Assembly: GCA_021782435.1 (NCBI GenBank)
Contig: JAJXVA010000002.1
Coordinates: forward strand, 1-42,682
Reading direction: 5' to 3'
Length of the DNA stretch: 42,682 nucleotides
Origin: Pseudomonadota bacterium
GTDB lineage: Bacteria > Pseudomonadota > Alphaproteobacteria > Acetobacterales > Acetobacteraceae
Shown: piece after piece, positions 21,192 to 31,128 of the stretch
Layout: every line of letters begins with the position of its first letter
How positions within the stretch are numbered: the first letter of the stretch is position 1
The notes under the pieces: generated by a model
What the model was told of the DNA's origin: nothing
Seen by the model: only the letters and a program-made list of their open reading frames with translations
Databases searched by the model: none
Position numbers and translations under genes: made by a program

Positions 21192-21905
21192 TCAGCCGAC
21201 CCGCAGCAGCCACGGGCCGTGCGCCGCGAGCCACGCCTCGGCCCGCGCCCGGTTGGGCGTCAGTCGTTCGACCAGCGCCCAGAATTCCGCGCCGTGGTTC
21301 ATGTGCCGCAGATGCGCGACTTCGTGGCTGGCCACGTAATCGGCCACGAAATCGGGGGCCATCACCAGGCGCCAGCTGAACGCCAGGGCGCGTGTCGGGC
21401 TGCAACTGCCCCAGCGGCTGCGGGTATCCTTGACGCTGACCCGCCGCGCGGAAACACCGGCCTCGGCGCAGAGCGCGCGCACCCGCCGGTCCAGCATGCG
21501 CCGTGCCTCGGCGCGCAGAAAATCGCTGACGCGGCGCGGCAGGAATTCCGCCCCGCCGGAGATTTCGAGGACGTCGTCGCGGAGCCGCGCGGCGAAGCGC
21601 CCCTCCGGGACGTGGCGGATGGTGACCATGCGGCCGGCCAGCGGCACGGGATGTCCGTCGGCGAAGGGGGACGCCGCGGGCAGGTCGCGCAGGCGGCGGG
21701 CGACCCAATCGGCGTGGTGGTTCAGCAGTGAAAGGCCCGCGCGCCGGCCGGCGCTGGGCGGCAGGGTGACCACCACCTCGCCGAGGCCCGGATCTATCCG
21801 CAGGCTGACCCGCCGCGCCCGCGCGCTGTGGCGCCAGTGGATCACGGTCTCGCCATGGGCGAGGCGCAGCGTCTCACGCAGATCGGCCAGGGGGGCGCGG
21901 GTCAT
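21192..21905 (-). CDS. DUF45 / YgjP-type metallopeptidase (M48-like)
   Basis: [58 protein letters not shown]; HExxH-like HEVAH motif. Start at 21905. Confidence 0.92.
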   Translation of the reverse strand: MTRAPLADLRETLRLAHGETVIHWRHSARARRVSLRIDPGLGEVVVTLPPSAGRRAGLSLLNHHADWVARRLRDLPAASPFADGHPVPLAGRMVTIRHVPEGRFAARLRDDVLEISGGAEFLPRRVSDFLRAEARRMLDRRVRALCAEAGVSARRVSVKDTRSRWGSCSPTRALAFSWRLVMAPDFVADYVASHEVAHLRHMNHGAEFWALVERLTPNRARAEAWLAAHGPWLLRVG

Positions 21906-22363
21906 TGGCCGCGCGGTTTGCGCACCCGCACCGGGCGGACCGGCCATTCGGTGAGGTAATGCTCGAGGTCGCCGGCCTCGTCCTCCGGCACGACCCGCCC
22001 CCGCACCGACACCCCGGCCTCGTGCACCGTCGTCGCGCTGCCGGAAACCAGCTTGTGCCACCAGGGCAGCGCCCGCCCCTCGGCCAGGGTCCGGTAGGCG
22101 CAGCTATGCGGCAGCCAGTCGATTTCGCGCACGAGTTCGGGTGTCAGGCGCAGGCAGTCTTTCACGATCCGCCGGCGCTGGGGGTAGTTGGTGCACTGGC
22201 AGGTGCGGGTATTCAGCAACTGACAGGCGACATTGGTGAACATCAGTTCGTCGGTGTCGGTATCGCGCAATTTGTGCAGGCAGCAGCGGCCGCACCCGTC
22301 GCACAGCGACTCCCACTCGGCCTCGGTCATTTCCTCGAGCGTTTTGTCTTCCCAGAACCCCAT
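21902..22363 (-). CDS. YcgN-family cysteine cluster protein (UPF0260)
   Basis: [56 protein letters not shown]...[25 protein letters not shown]. Confidence 0.95.
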   Translation of the reverse strand: MGFWEDKTLEEMTEAEWESLCDGCGRCCLHKLRDTDTDELMFTNVACQLLNTRTCQCTNYPQRRRIVKDCLRLTPELVREIDWLPHSCAYRTLAEGRALPWWHKLVSGSATTVHEAGVSVRGRVVPEDEAGDLEHYLTEWPVRPVRVRKPRGQ

Positions 22364-22490
22364 GGCGCCAACCTAGGGCGGTGCCGCGCGCCGCGCCAAC
22401 CCAAACCGACGCGCCGCCGCCACAATCGGTAAAATGAAGTGATGCTTGTGGGTTTTGACTTCCCGCGCCGGCGAAGCTAGCGGGTGGGCC

Positions 22491-23804
22491 ATGTCCACCG
22501 CTGTCATTCTCGCCGCCGGCCACGGCACGCGCATGCGCTCCCGCCTGCCCAAGGCCGCGCATCCGATCGCGTTCGAGCCGATGCTGCGCCGCCTGATCCG
22601 CGCCTGCGAGGCGGTGTTTCCGCGTATCGTGGTGGTCATCGGGCCGGATATGCCGATGCTTGCCGCGATGGCGGCGCCGCATGCCGTCGTCGTTCAGAGC
22701 GAACGCCTGGGCACCGCCCACGCCGCCCTGGCCGCGGCGGAGCATTTCGGTGACGGCGACGTGGCGATTCTGTATGCCGATAATCCGCTGATCCGGCCGC
22801 AAACCCTGGCACGGCTGCGGGCCGCGCGGGAAACCGCGGGCCTGGCCATGCTGGCCATGCGCCCACCCGAGCCCGGGCGCTACGGCCGGGTGGTGCTGGG
22901 CGCGGAGGGCACGGTGAGCCGCATCGTCGAATATGCCGACGCGACCGACGCCGAGCGCGCCATACCGCTATGCAATGCCGGCGTGTTCTGCGCGGCGGGG
23001 CCGGCGTTGCGCGGCTGGCTGGGCGCGGTGCCGCGCGCGCCCTCTGGAGAATTTTATCTGACCGATATCGTGCCGCTCGCCGGCCGCGCGGTGGCGATCG
23101 AGGCGCCCTGGCAGGAACTGCGCGGCATCAATACCCGGGGCGAACTCGCCGAGGCCGAGGCCGAGGTGCAGGCCGGGCTTCGCGAGGCCGCGATGGCGGC
23201 TGGCGTTACCCTGATCGGGCCGGAGACGGTGTTTCTGGCCGCCGATACCCGGTTCGGCACGGATGTCACGATCGGGCCCCATGTGGTGGTGGGTCCGGGC
23301 GTCACGATCGGGGATGGGGTGACCATTCGCGCGTTTTCCCACCTGGAGGCCTGCGCCATCGGGCCGGACGCCATTATCGGGCCGTTCGCGCGGTTGCGCC
23401 CGGGCACGCGGGTTGGCACCGGGGCGCATGTCGGCAATTTCGTCGAACTCAAGGCGACCAGCCTCGGGCCCGGGGCCAAGGCCAACCACCTGGCGTATCT
23501 CGGGGATGCCGAGATCGGGGCGGGCGCCAATATCGGGGCCGGGACGATCACGTGCAATTACGATGGTATCACCAAGCATCGCACCGTGGTGGGGGCGGAC
23601 GCCTTCATCGGGTCGAACGCGACCCTGGTCGCGCCGGTCAGTATCGGGCATGGCGCCTTCGTCGCCGCGGGCAGCACGATTACGGATGACGCGCCGGAAC
23701 AGAGCCTGGTGTTCGGCCGGGCGCGGCAGGTGACCAAGACCGGGGTCGCGGCCAAGCTCCGCCAGTTTCTGGCCGAGCGCGCCCGCGGCAGGGACGACAG
23801 ATAA
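22491..23804 (+). CDS. glmU: bifunctional N-acetylglucosamine-1-phosphate uridyltransferase / glucosamine-1-phosphate acetyltransferase
   Basis: AVILAAGHGTRMRSRLPKAAHPIAFEPML; left-handed beta-helix hexapeptides; KANHLAYLGDAEIGAGANIGAGTITCNYDG. Confidence 0.98.
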   Translation: MSTAVILAAGHGTRMRSRLPKAAHPIAFEPMLRRLIRACEAVFPRIVVVIGPDMPMLAAMAAPHAVVVQSERLGTAHAALAAAEHFGDGDVAILYADNPLIRPQTLARLRAARETAGLAMLAMRPPEPGRYGRVVLGAEGTVSRIVEYADATDAERAIPLCNAGVFCAAGPALRGWLGAVPRAPSGEFYLTDIVPLAGRAVAIEAPWQELRGINTRGELAEAEAEVQAGLREAAMAAGVTLIGPETVFLAADTRFGTDVTIGPHVVVGPGVTIGDGVTIRAFSHLEACAIGPDAIIGPFARLRPGTRVGTGAHVGNFVELKATSLGPGAKANHLAYLGDAEIGAGANIGAGTITCNYDGITKHRTVVGADAFIGSNATLVAPVSIGHGAFVAAGSTITDDAPEQSLVFGRARQVTKTGVAAKLRQFLAERARGRDDR

Positions 23805-25627
23805 TGTGCGGCATCGTGGGCATGGTCGGGCAGCGTCCGGTCGCGCCGTTGCTGATGGAAAGCCTCAGGCGGCTGGAATATCGCGGCTATGACAGCGCCG
23901 GCATCGCGACGCTGCACCACGGCGCGATCGACCGGCGCCGCGCCAGCGGCAAGCTGGTCAACCTCGAGACGGTTCTGGCGGCCCGGCCGCTGCCCGGGCT
24001 TTGCGGCATCGGCCATACGCGCTGGGCGACCCATGGCGCGCCCACCGAGACCAACGCCCACCCGCACGGCACCGCGCGGGTGGCGGTGGTGCATAATGGC
24101 ATTATCGAGAATTATGCCGAGCTGCGGGCCGAGTTGACCGAGGCAGGGCAGGTGTTCACCACCGAGACCGATACCGAAACCGTTGCGCAGCTGATGGATT
24201 TCCACCTCGGCCAGGGCATGACCGCGATCGAGGCGGCCTCCCGCGCTTTTGCCCGGCTGCAGGGCGCGTTCGCGCTGGCACTGATTTTCGCCGGGCATCC
24301 CGATTTATTGATCGCGACCCGGCGGGGCGCGCCGCTCGCGATCGGGTATGGCGAGGGGGAAATGTTCGTCGGCTCCGACGCGCTGGCGATAGCGCCGCTG
24401 ACCCAGCGCCTGGCCTATCTCGAGGACGGGGACTGGGCGGTGGTGCGGCGCGAGGGGGTTACCTTCCATGACGTGTCGGGGCGGATCGTCGCGCGTGACA
24501 TGCGCCATACCGCCTATTCGGGCGCCAGTTTCGGGCGCGGTAATTTTCGCCACTTCATGGAAAAGGAATTATTCGAACATCCGGCCGTGATCGGTGATAC
24601 GCTGCACCGGCTGATCGATCCGGGCCGGCGGGCGATCGCGCTGCCGCCGCTCGACCTGGATTTCGCGCGTATTTCGCGCATCACGCTCGCGGCCTGTGGC
24701 AGCGCCTTCTATGCCGGGCTGGTCGGCAAATACTGGTTCGAGGCCCTGGCCCGCCTGCCGGTGGATGCCGATGTGGCGAGCGAATTCCGCTACCGGATGC
24801 CGCCCCTGGCCGAGAACGGCCTCGGGTTGCTGGTCAGCCAGTCGGGGGAGACCGCCGATACGCTGGCGGCGTTGCAGGCGCTCCGGGAGGCCGGCCAGCG
24901 CGTGCTGTCGGTGGTCAATGTGCCCGAAAGCAGCATGGCGCGCGCCAGCGACCTGATGCTCGAGACCATTGCCGGGCCGGAGATCGGGGTGGCCAGCACG
25001 AAGGCCTTCACGGCGCAACTGACCGTGCTCGCCTGCCTTGCGATTGCCGCCGGCCGCGTGCGCGGCACGCTGAGCCGCGACCAGGAAGCGGCGCTGACGG
25101 CCGCCCTGCTGGAGGTGCCCGGCCGCGCCGGCGAGGTGCTGGACCGCCATGGCGAGATCACCCGCATTGCCGCGCGCATCGCCGAGGCGCGGGACGTGCT
25201 CTACCTTGGCCGCGGCACCGGCTTTCCGATCGCGCTCGAGGGGGCTCTGAAGCTCAAGGAAATTTCCTATATTCACGCCGAGGGATACGCCGCCGGGGAA
25301 ATGAAGCACGGGCCGATCGCGCTGATCGACGCGGCGGTGCCGGTGATTGCGATCGTGCCGAGTGGACCGTTATTCGAGAAAACCGCGAGCAACCTGCAGG
25401 AAGCCGCGGCCCGTGGCGGCAGGCTGATCGTGTTCACGGACGCCGATGGCGCGCCGCGCCTTGCGCGGATCGCCACCGAGACCATCGTGCTGCCGAAGGT
25501 GGACCCGTTCGTCGCGCCCATTCTGCACGCGATCGCGGTTCAGTTGCTGGCCTACCATGTGGCCGTGCTCAAGGGCACCGATGTCGATCAACCGCGCAAC
25601 CTGGCGAAATCGGTGACGGTTGAATGA
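23804..25627 (+). CDS. glmS: glutamine--fructose-6-phosphate aminotransferase (isomerizing)
   Basis: MCGIVGMVGQRPVAPLLMESLRRLEYRGYDSAGIA; HTRWATHGAPTETNAHPH; two SIS domains; C-terminal DQPRNLAKSVTVE. Overlaps the glmU stop by one base. Confidence 0.99.
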   Translation: MCGIVGMVGQRPVAPLLMESLRRLEYRGYDSAGIATLHHGAIDRRRASGKLVNLETVLAARPLPGLCGIGHTRWATHGAPTETNAHPHGTARVAVVHNGIIENYAELRAELTEAGQVFTTETDTETVAQLMDFHLGQGMTAIEAASRAFARLQGAFALALIFAGHPDLLIATRRGAPLAIGYGEGEMFVGSDALAIAPLTQRLAYLEDGDWAVVRREGVTFHDVSGRIVARDMRHTAYSGASFGRGNFRHFMEKELFEHPAVIGDTLHRLIDPGRRAIALPPLDLDFARISRITLAACGSAFYAGLVGKYWFEALARLPVDADVASEFRYRMPPLAENGLGLLVSQSGETADTLAALQALREAGQRVLSVVNVPESSMARASDLMLETIAGPEIGVASTKAFTAQLTVLACLAIAAGRVRGTLSRDQEAALTAALLEVPGRAGEVLDRHGEITRIAARIAEARDVLYLGRGTGFPIALEGALKLKEISYIHAEGYAAGEMKHGPIALIDAAVPVIAIVPSGPLFEKTASNLQEAAARGGRLIVFTDADGAPRLARIATETIVLPKVDPFVAPILHAIAVQLLAYHVAVLKGTDVDQPRNLAKSVTVE

Positions 25628-25658
25628 GGGCGGCCGGGCCTGGCGCGCGGCGCCGGGA

Positions 25659-25829
25659 TCACTCGCCGAAGGCGTGCTCGCCGAAGATGTAATCGTCGTG
25701 GGTCACGGTGCTGGGCAGCCGCGCCGCATGGGCGTTGGCCTGCGGCCGGTCCTCGCGGCGGACATAGGCGGCGGCGAAGGACCAGCCGTGGCGATGCACC
25801 AGTCCGTCGTCGAATTTGTCGTGGCCCAT
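25659..25829 (-). CDS. small hypothetical protein (56 aa), below the ORF-track size limit
   Basis: Read by eye: MGHDKFDDGLVHRHGWSFAAAYVRREDRPQANAHAARLPSTVTHDDYIFGEHAFGE*. A purine-rich GGAGAG lies just upstream of the ATG. Confidence 0.6.
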   Translation of the reverse strand: MGHDKFDDGLVHRHGWSFAAAYVRREDRPQANAHAARLPSTVTHDDYIFGEHAFGE

Positions 25830-26064
25830 GACTCTCTCCTGTGTTGGGCGGTCGGTGCCTCATAGCGGGCACCCCATAGCTGGCATTCGGGGCAGGGCGC
25901 GCCAACCGGTAAAGTCCGGCTGGCGCGGTAAAGCTGTCGGCGCGCCAGCGGCCGGGGCGACGGGTTTTGTAAATGTTGTAAAGCGGAGCCCCATACGGGT
26001 TCGTCACGCTCGGTTGCGTTTCCGCCATTTGTCAGACCGGGCGCGCGCCCTATGTTGCGTGGCG

Positions 26065-26565
26065 ATGTGGCAAGAACCCGCCCCGCCCCAGGCACTTCCG
26101 GGCGAGACCGGCACCCCGACCCGCGCCGATGGGCTGACCCATTGGCTGGCCGAGACGCGGCGGCTGCTGCCGCTGTTTCTTCGTTTCGGTGTCGTCGGCT
26201 TTGCCGGATTCCTGGTGGATTTGGCGGTGGTTTACGCGGCCAGGGGCTGGATCGGGCTGTATGCCGCCGGGATGCTGTCGTACCTCGCGGCCAACGGGGT
26301 CAATTTCCTGCTCAACCGCTACTGGACCTTCCGCCACCGGCCGCGGCTGAGGCTGTGGCGGCACTGGCTGCTGTTTTTTGCCGCCACCCTGCCGGGGCTG
26401 GTGTTCAACCGCGGCACCTATGCCGGGCTGATCGCGCTGGTGCCGGTTTGCGCCCGCCACCCGTTTCTGGCCGTCATTGCGGGGTCGATCGCCGGCATGG
26501 TGGCCAATTTTCTGATGTCGCACCGGGTGGTTTTCGCCGAGAGCCGGGTGCGGGTGGAAGTATGA
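26065..26565 (+). CDS. GtrA family membrane protein
   Basis: LFLRFGVVGFAGFLVDLAVVYAARGWIGLYAAGMLSYLAANGVNFLLNRYWTFRHRP...GMVANFLMSHRVVF. Confidence 0.9.
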   Translation: MWQEPAPPQALPGETGTPTRADGLTHWLAETRRLLPLFLRFGVVGFAGFLVDLAVVYAARGWIGLYAAGMLSYLAANGVNFLLNRYWTFRHRPRLRLWRHWLLFFAATLPGLVFNRGTYAGLIALVPVCARHPFLAVIAGSIAGMVANFLMSHRVVFAESRVRVEV

Positions 26566-26611
26566 CCGCCCGCGATTGACGGCGCCCCGGCGCGGCGTTA
26601 GCCCGGGGGTC

Positions 26612-27301
26612 GTGTCAAACCGCCCCTTCATACGCGTTCGTGGCCGGTCCTTCGTTGCCTTGGTGATTGCGCCGGAGGACCCGATCGATACCTGGATTCG
26701 CACGCTCGGGGAGCAGCGCGCGCGGGCACCGAGTTTTTTTCAGGACCGCCCGGTCGTGGTCGATCTGGCGGCGATGGCTGGCGAGGGCCGGGACCTGACC
26801 CGCTTCATCGAGGCGCTGGCGGACCATGATCTGCGGATCATCGGCGTCGAGGGGTATGATGAGGGCTGGACCAACATCAATGCCTGGGGCCGCCCGCCGC
26901 TGCTTGGCGCGGCGAAGCTGGATACCGGGGTGCTGGTGCCCGAGGACGCGCCGCCGCCACCGCCGCCGGCCAATTCCCTGATACTGCAAGCCCCGGTCCG
27001 CTCGGGCCAGACGGTGGTTCACGAACACGGCGATGTCACGGTGCTGGGGTTCGTCAGTTCGGGGGCGGAAATCATTGCCGCCGGGTCGATCCATGTCTAT
27101 GGCGCGCTGCGTGGCCGCGCGATTGCCGGCTTCAATGGCCGGCCGGATGCGCGCATTTTCTGCCGCAAGCTGGACCCGGAATTGCTGGCGATCGACGGTA
27201 TTTACAGAACCGCGGAGGATCTGGACCCGAGCCTTCGCCACAAGCCGGCCCAGGCCTGGCTGGAGGACGAGGCGCTGAAAATAGGACCGCTGGATAAATA
27301 G
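26612..27301 (+). CDS. minC: septum site-determining protein MinC
   Basis: C-terminal beta-helix: RSGQTVVHEHGDVTVLGFVSSGAEIIAAGSIHVYGALRGRAIAGFNGRPDARIFCRKLDPELLAIDGIYRTAEDL. GTG start (VSNRPFIRVRGRSF). Confidence 0.95.
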   Translation: MSNRPFIRVRGRSFVALVIAPEDPIDTWIRTLGEQRARAPSFFQDRPVVVDLAAMAGEGRDLTRFIEALADHDLRIIGVEGYDEGWTNINAWGRPPLLGAAKLDTGVLVPEDAPPPPPPANSLILQAPVRSGQTVVHEHGDVTVLGFVSSGAEIIAAGSIHVYGALRGRAIAGFNGRPDARIFCRKLDPELLAIDGIYRTAEDLDPSLRHKPAQAWLEDEALKIGPLDK

Positions 27302-27430
27302 GCGCGGTGGGTTCTGGCCCATCGTTTCGCGGGACGGCGGGACGGCGGGACGGCGGGACTTCGCGACCGCGCCCCGGTGGCCGGGGTTTCCGAAAAAAAC
27401 GGGAGCGATCCGCCCCCGGCGAGGCCGACA

Positions 27431-27462
27431 GGGGGATAACGCGCGGCGTTACCCCCCTTTTT
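27431..27462 (+). terminator. Rho-independent terminator, downstream of minC
   Basis: GGGGG-a-TAACGC-GCG-GCGTTA-CCCCC followed by c and TTTTT. Confidence 0.8.
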
Positions 27463-27470
27463 CGGGTTGG

Positions 27471-28046
27471 TCAGGCGTTGAGGGCGGCGCCGAGATCGAG
27501 GTCGGCGGCGGCTTCGGCGGCCTGGGCGGCGTCGGCTTCGACGGCGGCGGCGAGGCCGACTTTTTCACCGCGGGCCTGTTTTTCGGCTTCCTCGGGGCTG
27601 CGCGCGACGTTGACCGTGATGGTGATGGCGACTTCGGGGTGGAGCGTCACCTGCGCGCGGGCGAGGCCGACGGTTTTGATCGGATGCGGCAGGATGACCT
27701 GGGCGCGGGTGATGCCGAGGCCGCCGGCGGTGGCGGCTTCGGCGATGTCACGCGCGGTGACCGAGCCGTAGAGGCTGCCGGATTCGCCGGCTTGACGGAT
27801 GAGGACCACGCTGAAGGCACCGATTGTGCCGGCGATGCGTTCGGCTTCCTGGCGGCGGCGGAGGTTGCTGGCCTCCAGCTGGACGCGCTGGGTCTCGAAC
27901 TGGGCGCGGTTTTCCTTGCTGGCGCGGAGGGCCTTTTTCTGTGGCAGCAGGAAATTGCGCGCATAGCCCGGCTTGACGCGGACGATATCGCCCATCTGGC
28001 CGAGATTTTCGACGCGTTGGAGAAGGATGAGTTCGACATGTGCCAT
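27471..28046 (-). CDS. rplI: 50S ribosomal protein L9
   Basis: [51 protein letters not shown]. Confidence 0.98.
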   Translation of the reverse strand: MAHVELILLQRVENLGQMGDIVRVKPGYARNFLLPQKKALRASKENRAQFETQRVQLEASNLRRRQEAERIAGTIGAFSVVLIRQAGESGSLYGSVTARDIAEAATAGGLGITRAQVILPHPIKTVGLARAQVTLHPEVAITITVNVARSPEEAEKQARGEKVGLAAAVEADAAQAAEAAADLDLGAALNA

Positions 28047-28072
28047 GGTTGGAGTTCCTTGCCCGGGCGCTA

Positions 28073-28345
28073 TCAGGTCAGCACGTAGGGCAGCAGGGCG
28101 AGGAAGCGGGCGCGCTTGATGGCGACCGCGAGTTCGCGCTGCTTTTTGCCGGAAACGGCGGTGATGCGGCTGGGCACGATCTTGCCGCGCTCGGAGAGAA
28201 AGCGCGAGAGCAGCCGCACGTCCTTGTAGTCGATTTTCGGGGCGTTGGGGCCGCTGAACGGGCAGGATTTACGCCGGCGATGGAAGGGGCGGCGGGCGCC
28301 CACCGCCATGCGGCGGCCGGCGGGACTGACTTCGGTGTCTGACAT
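28073..28345 (-). CDS. rpsR: 30S ribosomal protein S18
   Basis: [64 protein letters not shown]. Confidence 0.98.
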   Translation of the reverse strand: MSDTEVSPAGRRMAVGARRPFHRRRKSCPFSGPNAPKIDYKDVRLLSRFLSERGKIVPSRITAVSGKKQRELAVAIKRARFLALLPYVLT

Positions 28346-28351
28346 GGCGGA

Positions 28352-28831
28352 TTACTCCTCGTTCCGGCCGCGGAAATCATCGTCGGCGCGGAATTCCTCG
28401 GGACGGGCGCGGAATTCCTCACGGTCGTCGTAGCCGCGCTTGCGGCCGCTATCGAACCGGCCGGAGGGCTTGGGGCCACGGAAGCCGCGTTCCCGGTCAC
28501 GGTCGTCGGATTTGCGGGCCATGATCGGGGAGGGGGTGTCGTCGATGCTGTCGACGCGGATGGTCATGAAGCGGAGCACGTCCTCGTTCAGGGACAGCTT
28601 GCGCTCCATTTCCTTCATCGGCGCGGACGCGGTTTCGAGCCCGAGCAGGACGTAATGGCCCTTGCGGTTCTTTTTGATGCGATAGGCGAGGCTGCGCAGA
28701 CCCCAGTATTCGCGCTTGCGCAGGAGTCCGCCCTCGGCCTCGATCTCGGTGGTGAGGGCATCGACCAGCGTGTCGACCTGCTGCTGCGTGACGTCGTTGC
28801 GTGCGATCAGCACGCATTCATAAAGTGGCAT
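28352..28831 (-). CDS. rpsF: 30S ribosomal protein S6 with charged C-terminal extension
   Basis: MPLYECVLIARNDVTQQQVDTLVDALTTEIEAEGGLLRKREYWGLRSLAYRIKKNRKGHYVLLGLE. Confidence 0.98.
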   Translation of the reverse strand: MPLYECVLIARNDVTQQQVDTLVDALTTEIEAEGGLLRKREYWGLRSLAYRIKKNRKGHYVLLGLETASAPMKEMERKLSLNEDVLRFMTIRVDSIDDTPSPIMARKSDDRDRERGFRGPKPSGRFDSGRKRGYDDREEFRARPEEFRADDDFRGRNEE

Positions 28832-28849
28832 GTAGGCTCCCTATGGCTA

Positions 28850-28910
28850 GGTTCGGCCCGGGGAACCGGCGGCCCGAGCCGGGCCGCGCGGCGCGCCTTC
28901 CAGGGCGCGT
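28850..28910 (-). promoter_or_regulatory. candidate structured 5' leader of rpsF (three consecutive hairpins)
   Basis: Inverted repeats read directly: ggttc...gaacc (28850-28867), gcggcccg-agc-cgggccgc (28869-28887), and cgcgcc-ttccag-ggcgcg around 28892-28909. Confidence 0.4.
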
Positions 28911-29168
28911 GGGCATAGCCGGGATGGTGCCATGCACCCCGGCAGGGAAGTTGCGGCCATAAGCATGTTGGCGGGCGGGATGCAAGATGGAACCGGGCGG
29001 GGCTGCCAGACGATGGCGGGAACGCGGCAACAAGCCGGCTTGCCCCGGGGTTTTCGGGCGTGCCGGCCACAGGACCGCGCAAATGCGCGACACTTGCGGG
29101 GTGGGGCGGGATGGCATGGAAAAGGGTTCCTTGACACTGCGGCCAAGCCGCCGGTAGCAAGCCGCGCG

Positions 29169-29462
29169 ATGACGCGACAGGGCAACGATTTTCTGTTCGA
29201 GCACCGGTTACGCTCGGCCCGGGCGCGGCAGGGGCTGGAGGGTGAGCCGGGCAAGCCAGGCGCCGGGCCAGGTTCGGCCTGGGGCATGGGCGCGCGCGTC
29301 GGCACAGAGCTGGTGGCGGCGGTGGCCATTGGTGCGTTGCTGGGCTGGGCGCTGGATTGGTTCTGCCATACGGCGCCGCTGTTCATGATCGTGTTCATGC
29401 CGCTCGGCGGGGCGGCGGGCATTTTGAATGTCTGGCGCGTGATGGGGCCGGGCAAGGGCTGA
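29169..29462 (+). CDS. atpI: ATP synthase protein I (AtpI-like)
   Basis: MTRQGNDFLFEHRLRSARARQGL...GARVGTELVAAVAIGALLGWALDWFCHTAPLFMIVFMPLGGAAGILNVWRVM; directly upstream of atpB. Confidence 0.88.
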   Translation: MTRQGNDFLFEHRLRSARARQGLEGEPGKPGAGPGSAWGMGARVGTELVAAVAIGALLGWALDWFCHTAPLFMIVFMPLGGAAGILNVWRVMGPGKG

Positions 29463-29482
29463 GGTTCCGGCGGGAACCCCAA

Positions 29483-30247
29483 GTGGAGAGTACGAATTTG
29501 GCGGCGCCGAGCATTGACGCACTGGGACAGTTCCGTCTGGCGGCCCCGATGGGGCATGCCGGCCTGCTGGCGTTCACCAACGCGAACGAGGTGATGGCGG
29601 GGGGTGCCCTGCTGACCCTGGCGCTGATGGTGCTGGGCGCGCGGCCGCGGGCGGTGGTGCCCGGGCGGCTGCAGGCGGCGGCGGAGCTCGCCTACTCGTT
29701 CATCATGGATATGTGTGTCGACACGATCGGGGCCGAGGGGCGGAAGTTCTTTCCGTTCGTGTTCACCCTGTTCTTTTTCGTGCTGATGGGCAACCTGCTG
29801 GGGCTGTTCCCGTATTTTTTCACCTATACGAGCCATATCGCGGTGACGGCGGCGCTGGCGGTGGCGGTGATCGTGCTGGTGACACTGGTCGGGCTGATAA
29901 CCCACGGGCTGCATTTCTTCAGCTACTTCTGGCCGTCGGGGGCGCCCAAACTGCTGGCACCGCTGATCATTCCAGTGGAGATCATCAGCTACCTGTCCCG
30001 GCCGGTCAGCCTGTCGATCCGACTTTTCGCGAACATGGTCGCCGGCCATGTGATGTTCGAGGTGTTCGCGAGCTTCATGGTGATGCTGGTGGCGGGGCTG
30101 GGGACGCTGGGCTATTTCGCCGCGATCGGACCATTGGCGATCAATATACTTCTGATGGGGTTCGAATTGCTGGTCGCGTTTCTGCAGGCCTATGTGTTTG
30201 CGATCCTGACCTGCATCTACCTGCACGACGCCGTGCATCTACACTAG
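29483..30247 (+). CDS. atpB: F0F1 ATP synthase subunit a
   Basis: PLIIPVEIISYLSRPVSLSIRLFANMVAGHVMFEVFASFMVML; GTG start at 29483. Confidence 0.97.
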   Translation: MESTNLAAPSIDALGQFRLAAPMGHAGLLAFTNANEVMAGGALLTLALMVLGARPRAVVPGRLQAAAELAYSFIMDMCVDTIGAEGRKFFPFVFTLFFFVLMGNLLGLFPYFFTYTSHIAVTAALAVAVIVLVTLVGLITHGLHFFSYFWPSGAPKLLAPLIIPVEIISYLSRPVSLSIRLFANMVAGHVMFEVFASFMVMLVAGLGTLGYFAAIGPLAINILLMGFELLVAFLQAYVFAILTCIYLHDAVHLH

Positions 30248-30295
30248 ACCTTTCCTTCAACCACGATTTGTTCTGAGACACAGGGGCTAAAAACC

Positions 30296-30520
30296 ATGGA
30301 CGTAGCTGCCGCCAAGGCCATCGGGGCCGGTATCGCCGTGATTGCGCTTGCGGGCGTGGGCATCGGGATTGGCAACATATTCTCCTCGCTGGTGTCGAGT
30401 GTGGCGCGCAATCCGTCGGCCCGCGACCAGGTGTTCGGCCTCGGCATTCTTGGTTTCGCGCTGACGGAGGCGGTGGCGCTGTTCGCGCTGCTGATCGCGT
30501 TCCTCATTCTGTTTGCCTGA
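30296..30520 (+). CDS. atpE: F0F1 ATP synthase subunit c
   Basis: 74 aa; [70 protein letters not shown]. Confidence 0.98.
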   Translation: MDVAAAKAIGAGIAVIALAGVGIGIGNIFSSLVSSVARNPSARDQVFGLGILGFALTEAVALFALLIAFLILFA

Positions 30521-30538
30521 GCGGACGGATACCGGCCG

Positions 30539-31114
30539 ATGCGCCGCCTGACCGCCGCGTTGCCGCTACTGGTTGCCATCGCCGCTCGGCCGGCGATGGC
30601 GGCTGAGGGCGGCATGCCGCAACTGGATTTCGCGAACCCGCTGACGCTGAGCCAGGTGGTTTGGCTGGCGGTGATTTTCGTGGCGATGTACGGGCTGTTG
30701 AGCACCTGGGCACTGCCGCAGGTGGGCAGCGTGCTGCGTGACCGCGCGAGCCGGATTGCGAGCGACCTGGACGGGGCGCGGGCCGCGAAGGATGTGGCGG
30801 ATGCCAAGGCGCGGGCGGTGGCGGACGCGGCCCGTGCCGCTGACGCGCAGGCGCAGGCCGAGATTGCCGGCGCGGTGGAAGCCGCCAAGCAACAGGCGGC
30901 CCGCCTGGCGGAGGCGCAGAACGCGGCGCTGGCCGCGAAGCTGGCGGCGGCCGAGGCCGCGATCGCCGAGGCGCGGGCGCGGGCGATGCAGAGTTTACGC
31001 GACGTGGCGACCGACGTGGCGGCCGCAATGGCCGAACGCCTGACCGGGCGCGACGCCGACCGGGCCGCGATTGCCGCCGAGGTGGCGGCGGCTGTGGCAC
31101 GCGGGCAGGGCTGA
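30539..31114 (+). CDS. F0F1 ATP synthase subunit b'
   Basis: 191 aa; MPQLDFANPLTLSQVVWLAVIFVAMYGLLSTWALPQVGSVLRDRASRIASDLDGARAAKDVADA; position between c and b. Confidence 0.93.
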   Translation: MRRLTAALPLLVAIAARPAMAAEGGMPQLDFANPLTLSQVVWLAVIFVAMYGLLSTWALPQVGSVLRDRASRIASDLDGARAAKDVADAKARAVADAARAADAQAQAEIAGAVEAAKQQAARLAEAQNAALAAKLAAAEAAIAEARARAMQSLRDVATDVAAAMAERLTGRDADRAAIAAEVAAAVARGQG

Positions 31115-31128
31115 GGGGGGACGCGCCG

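Noticed and set aside
27327-27361. 8-bp gggacggc tandem after minC
   Set aside because: Short GC-rich simple repeat in an intergenic space; no clear functional inference.
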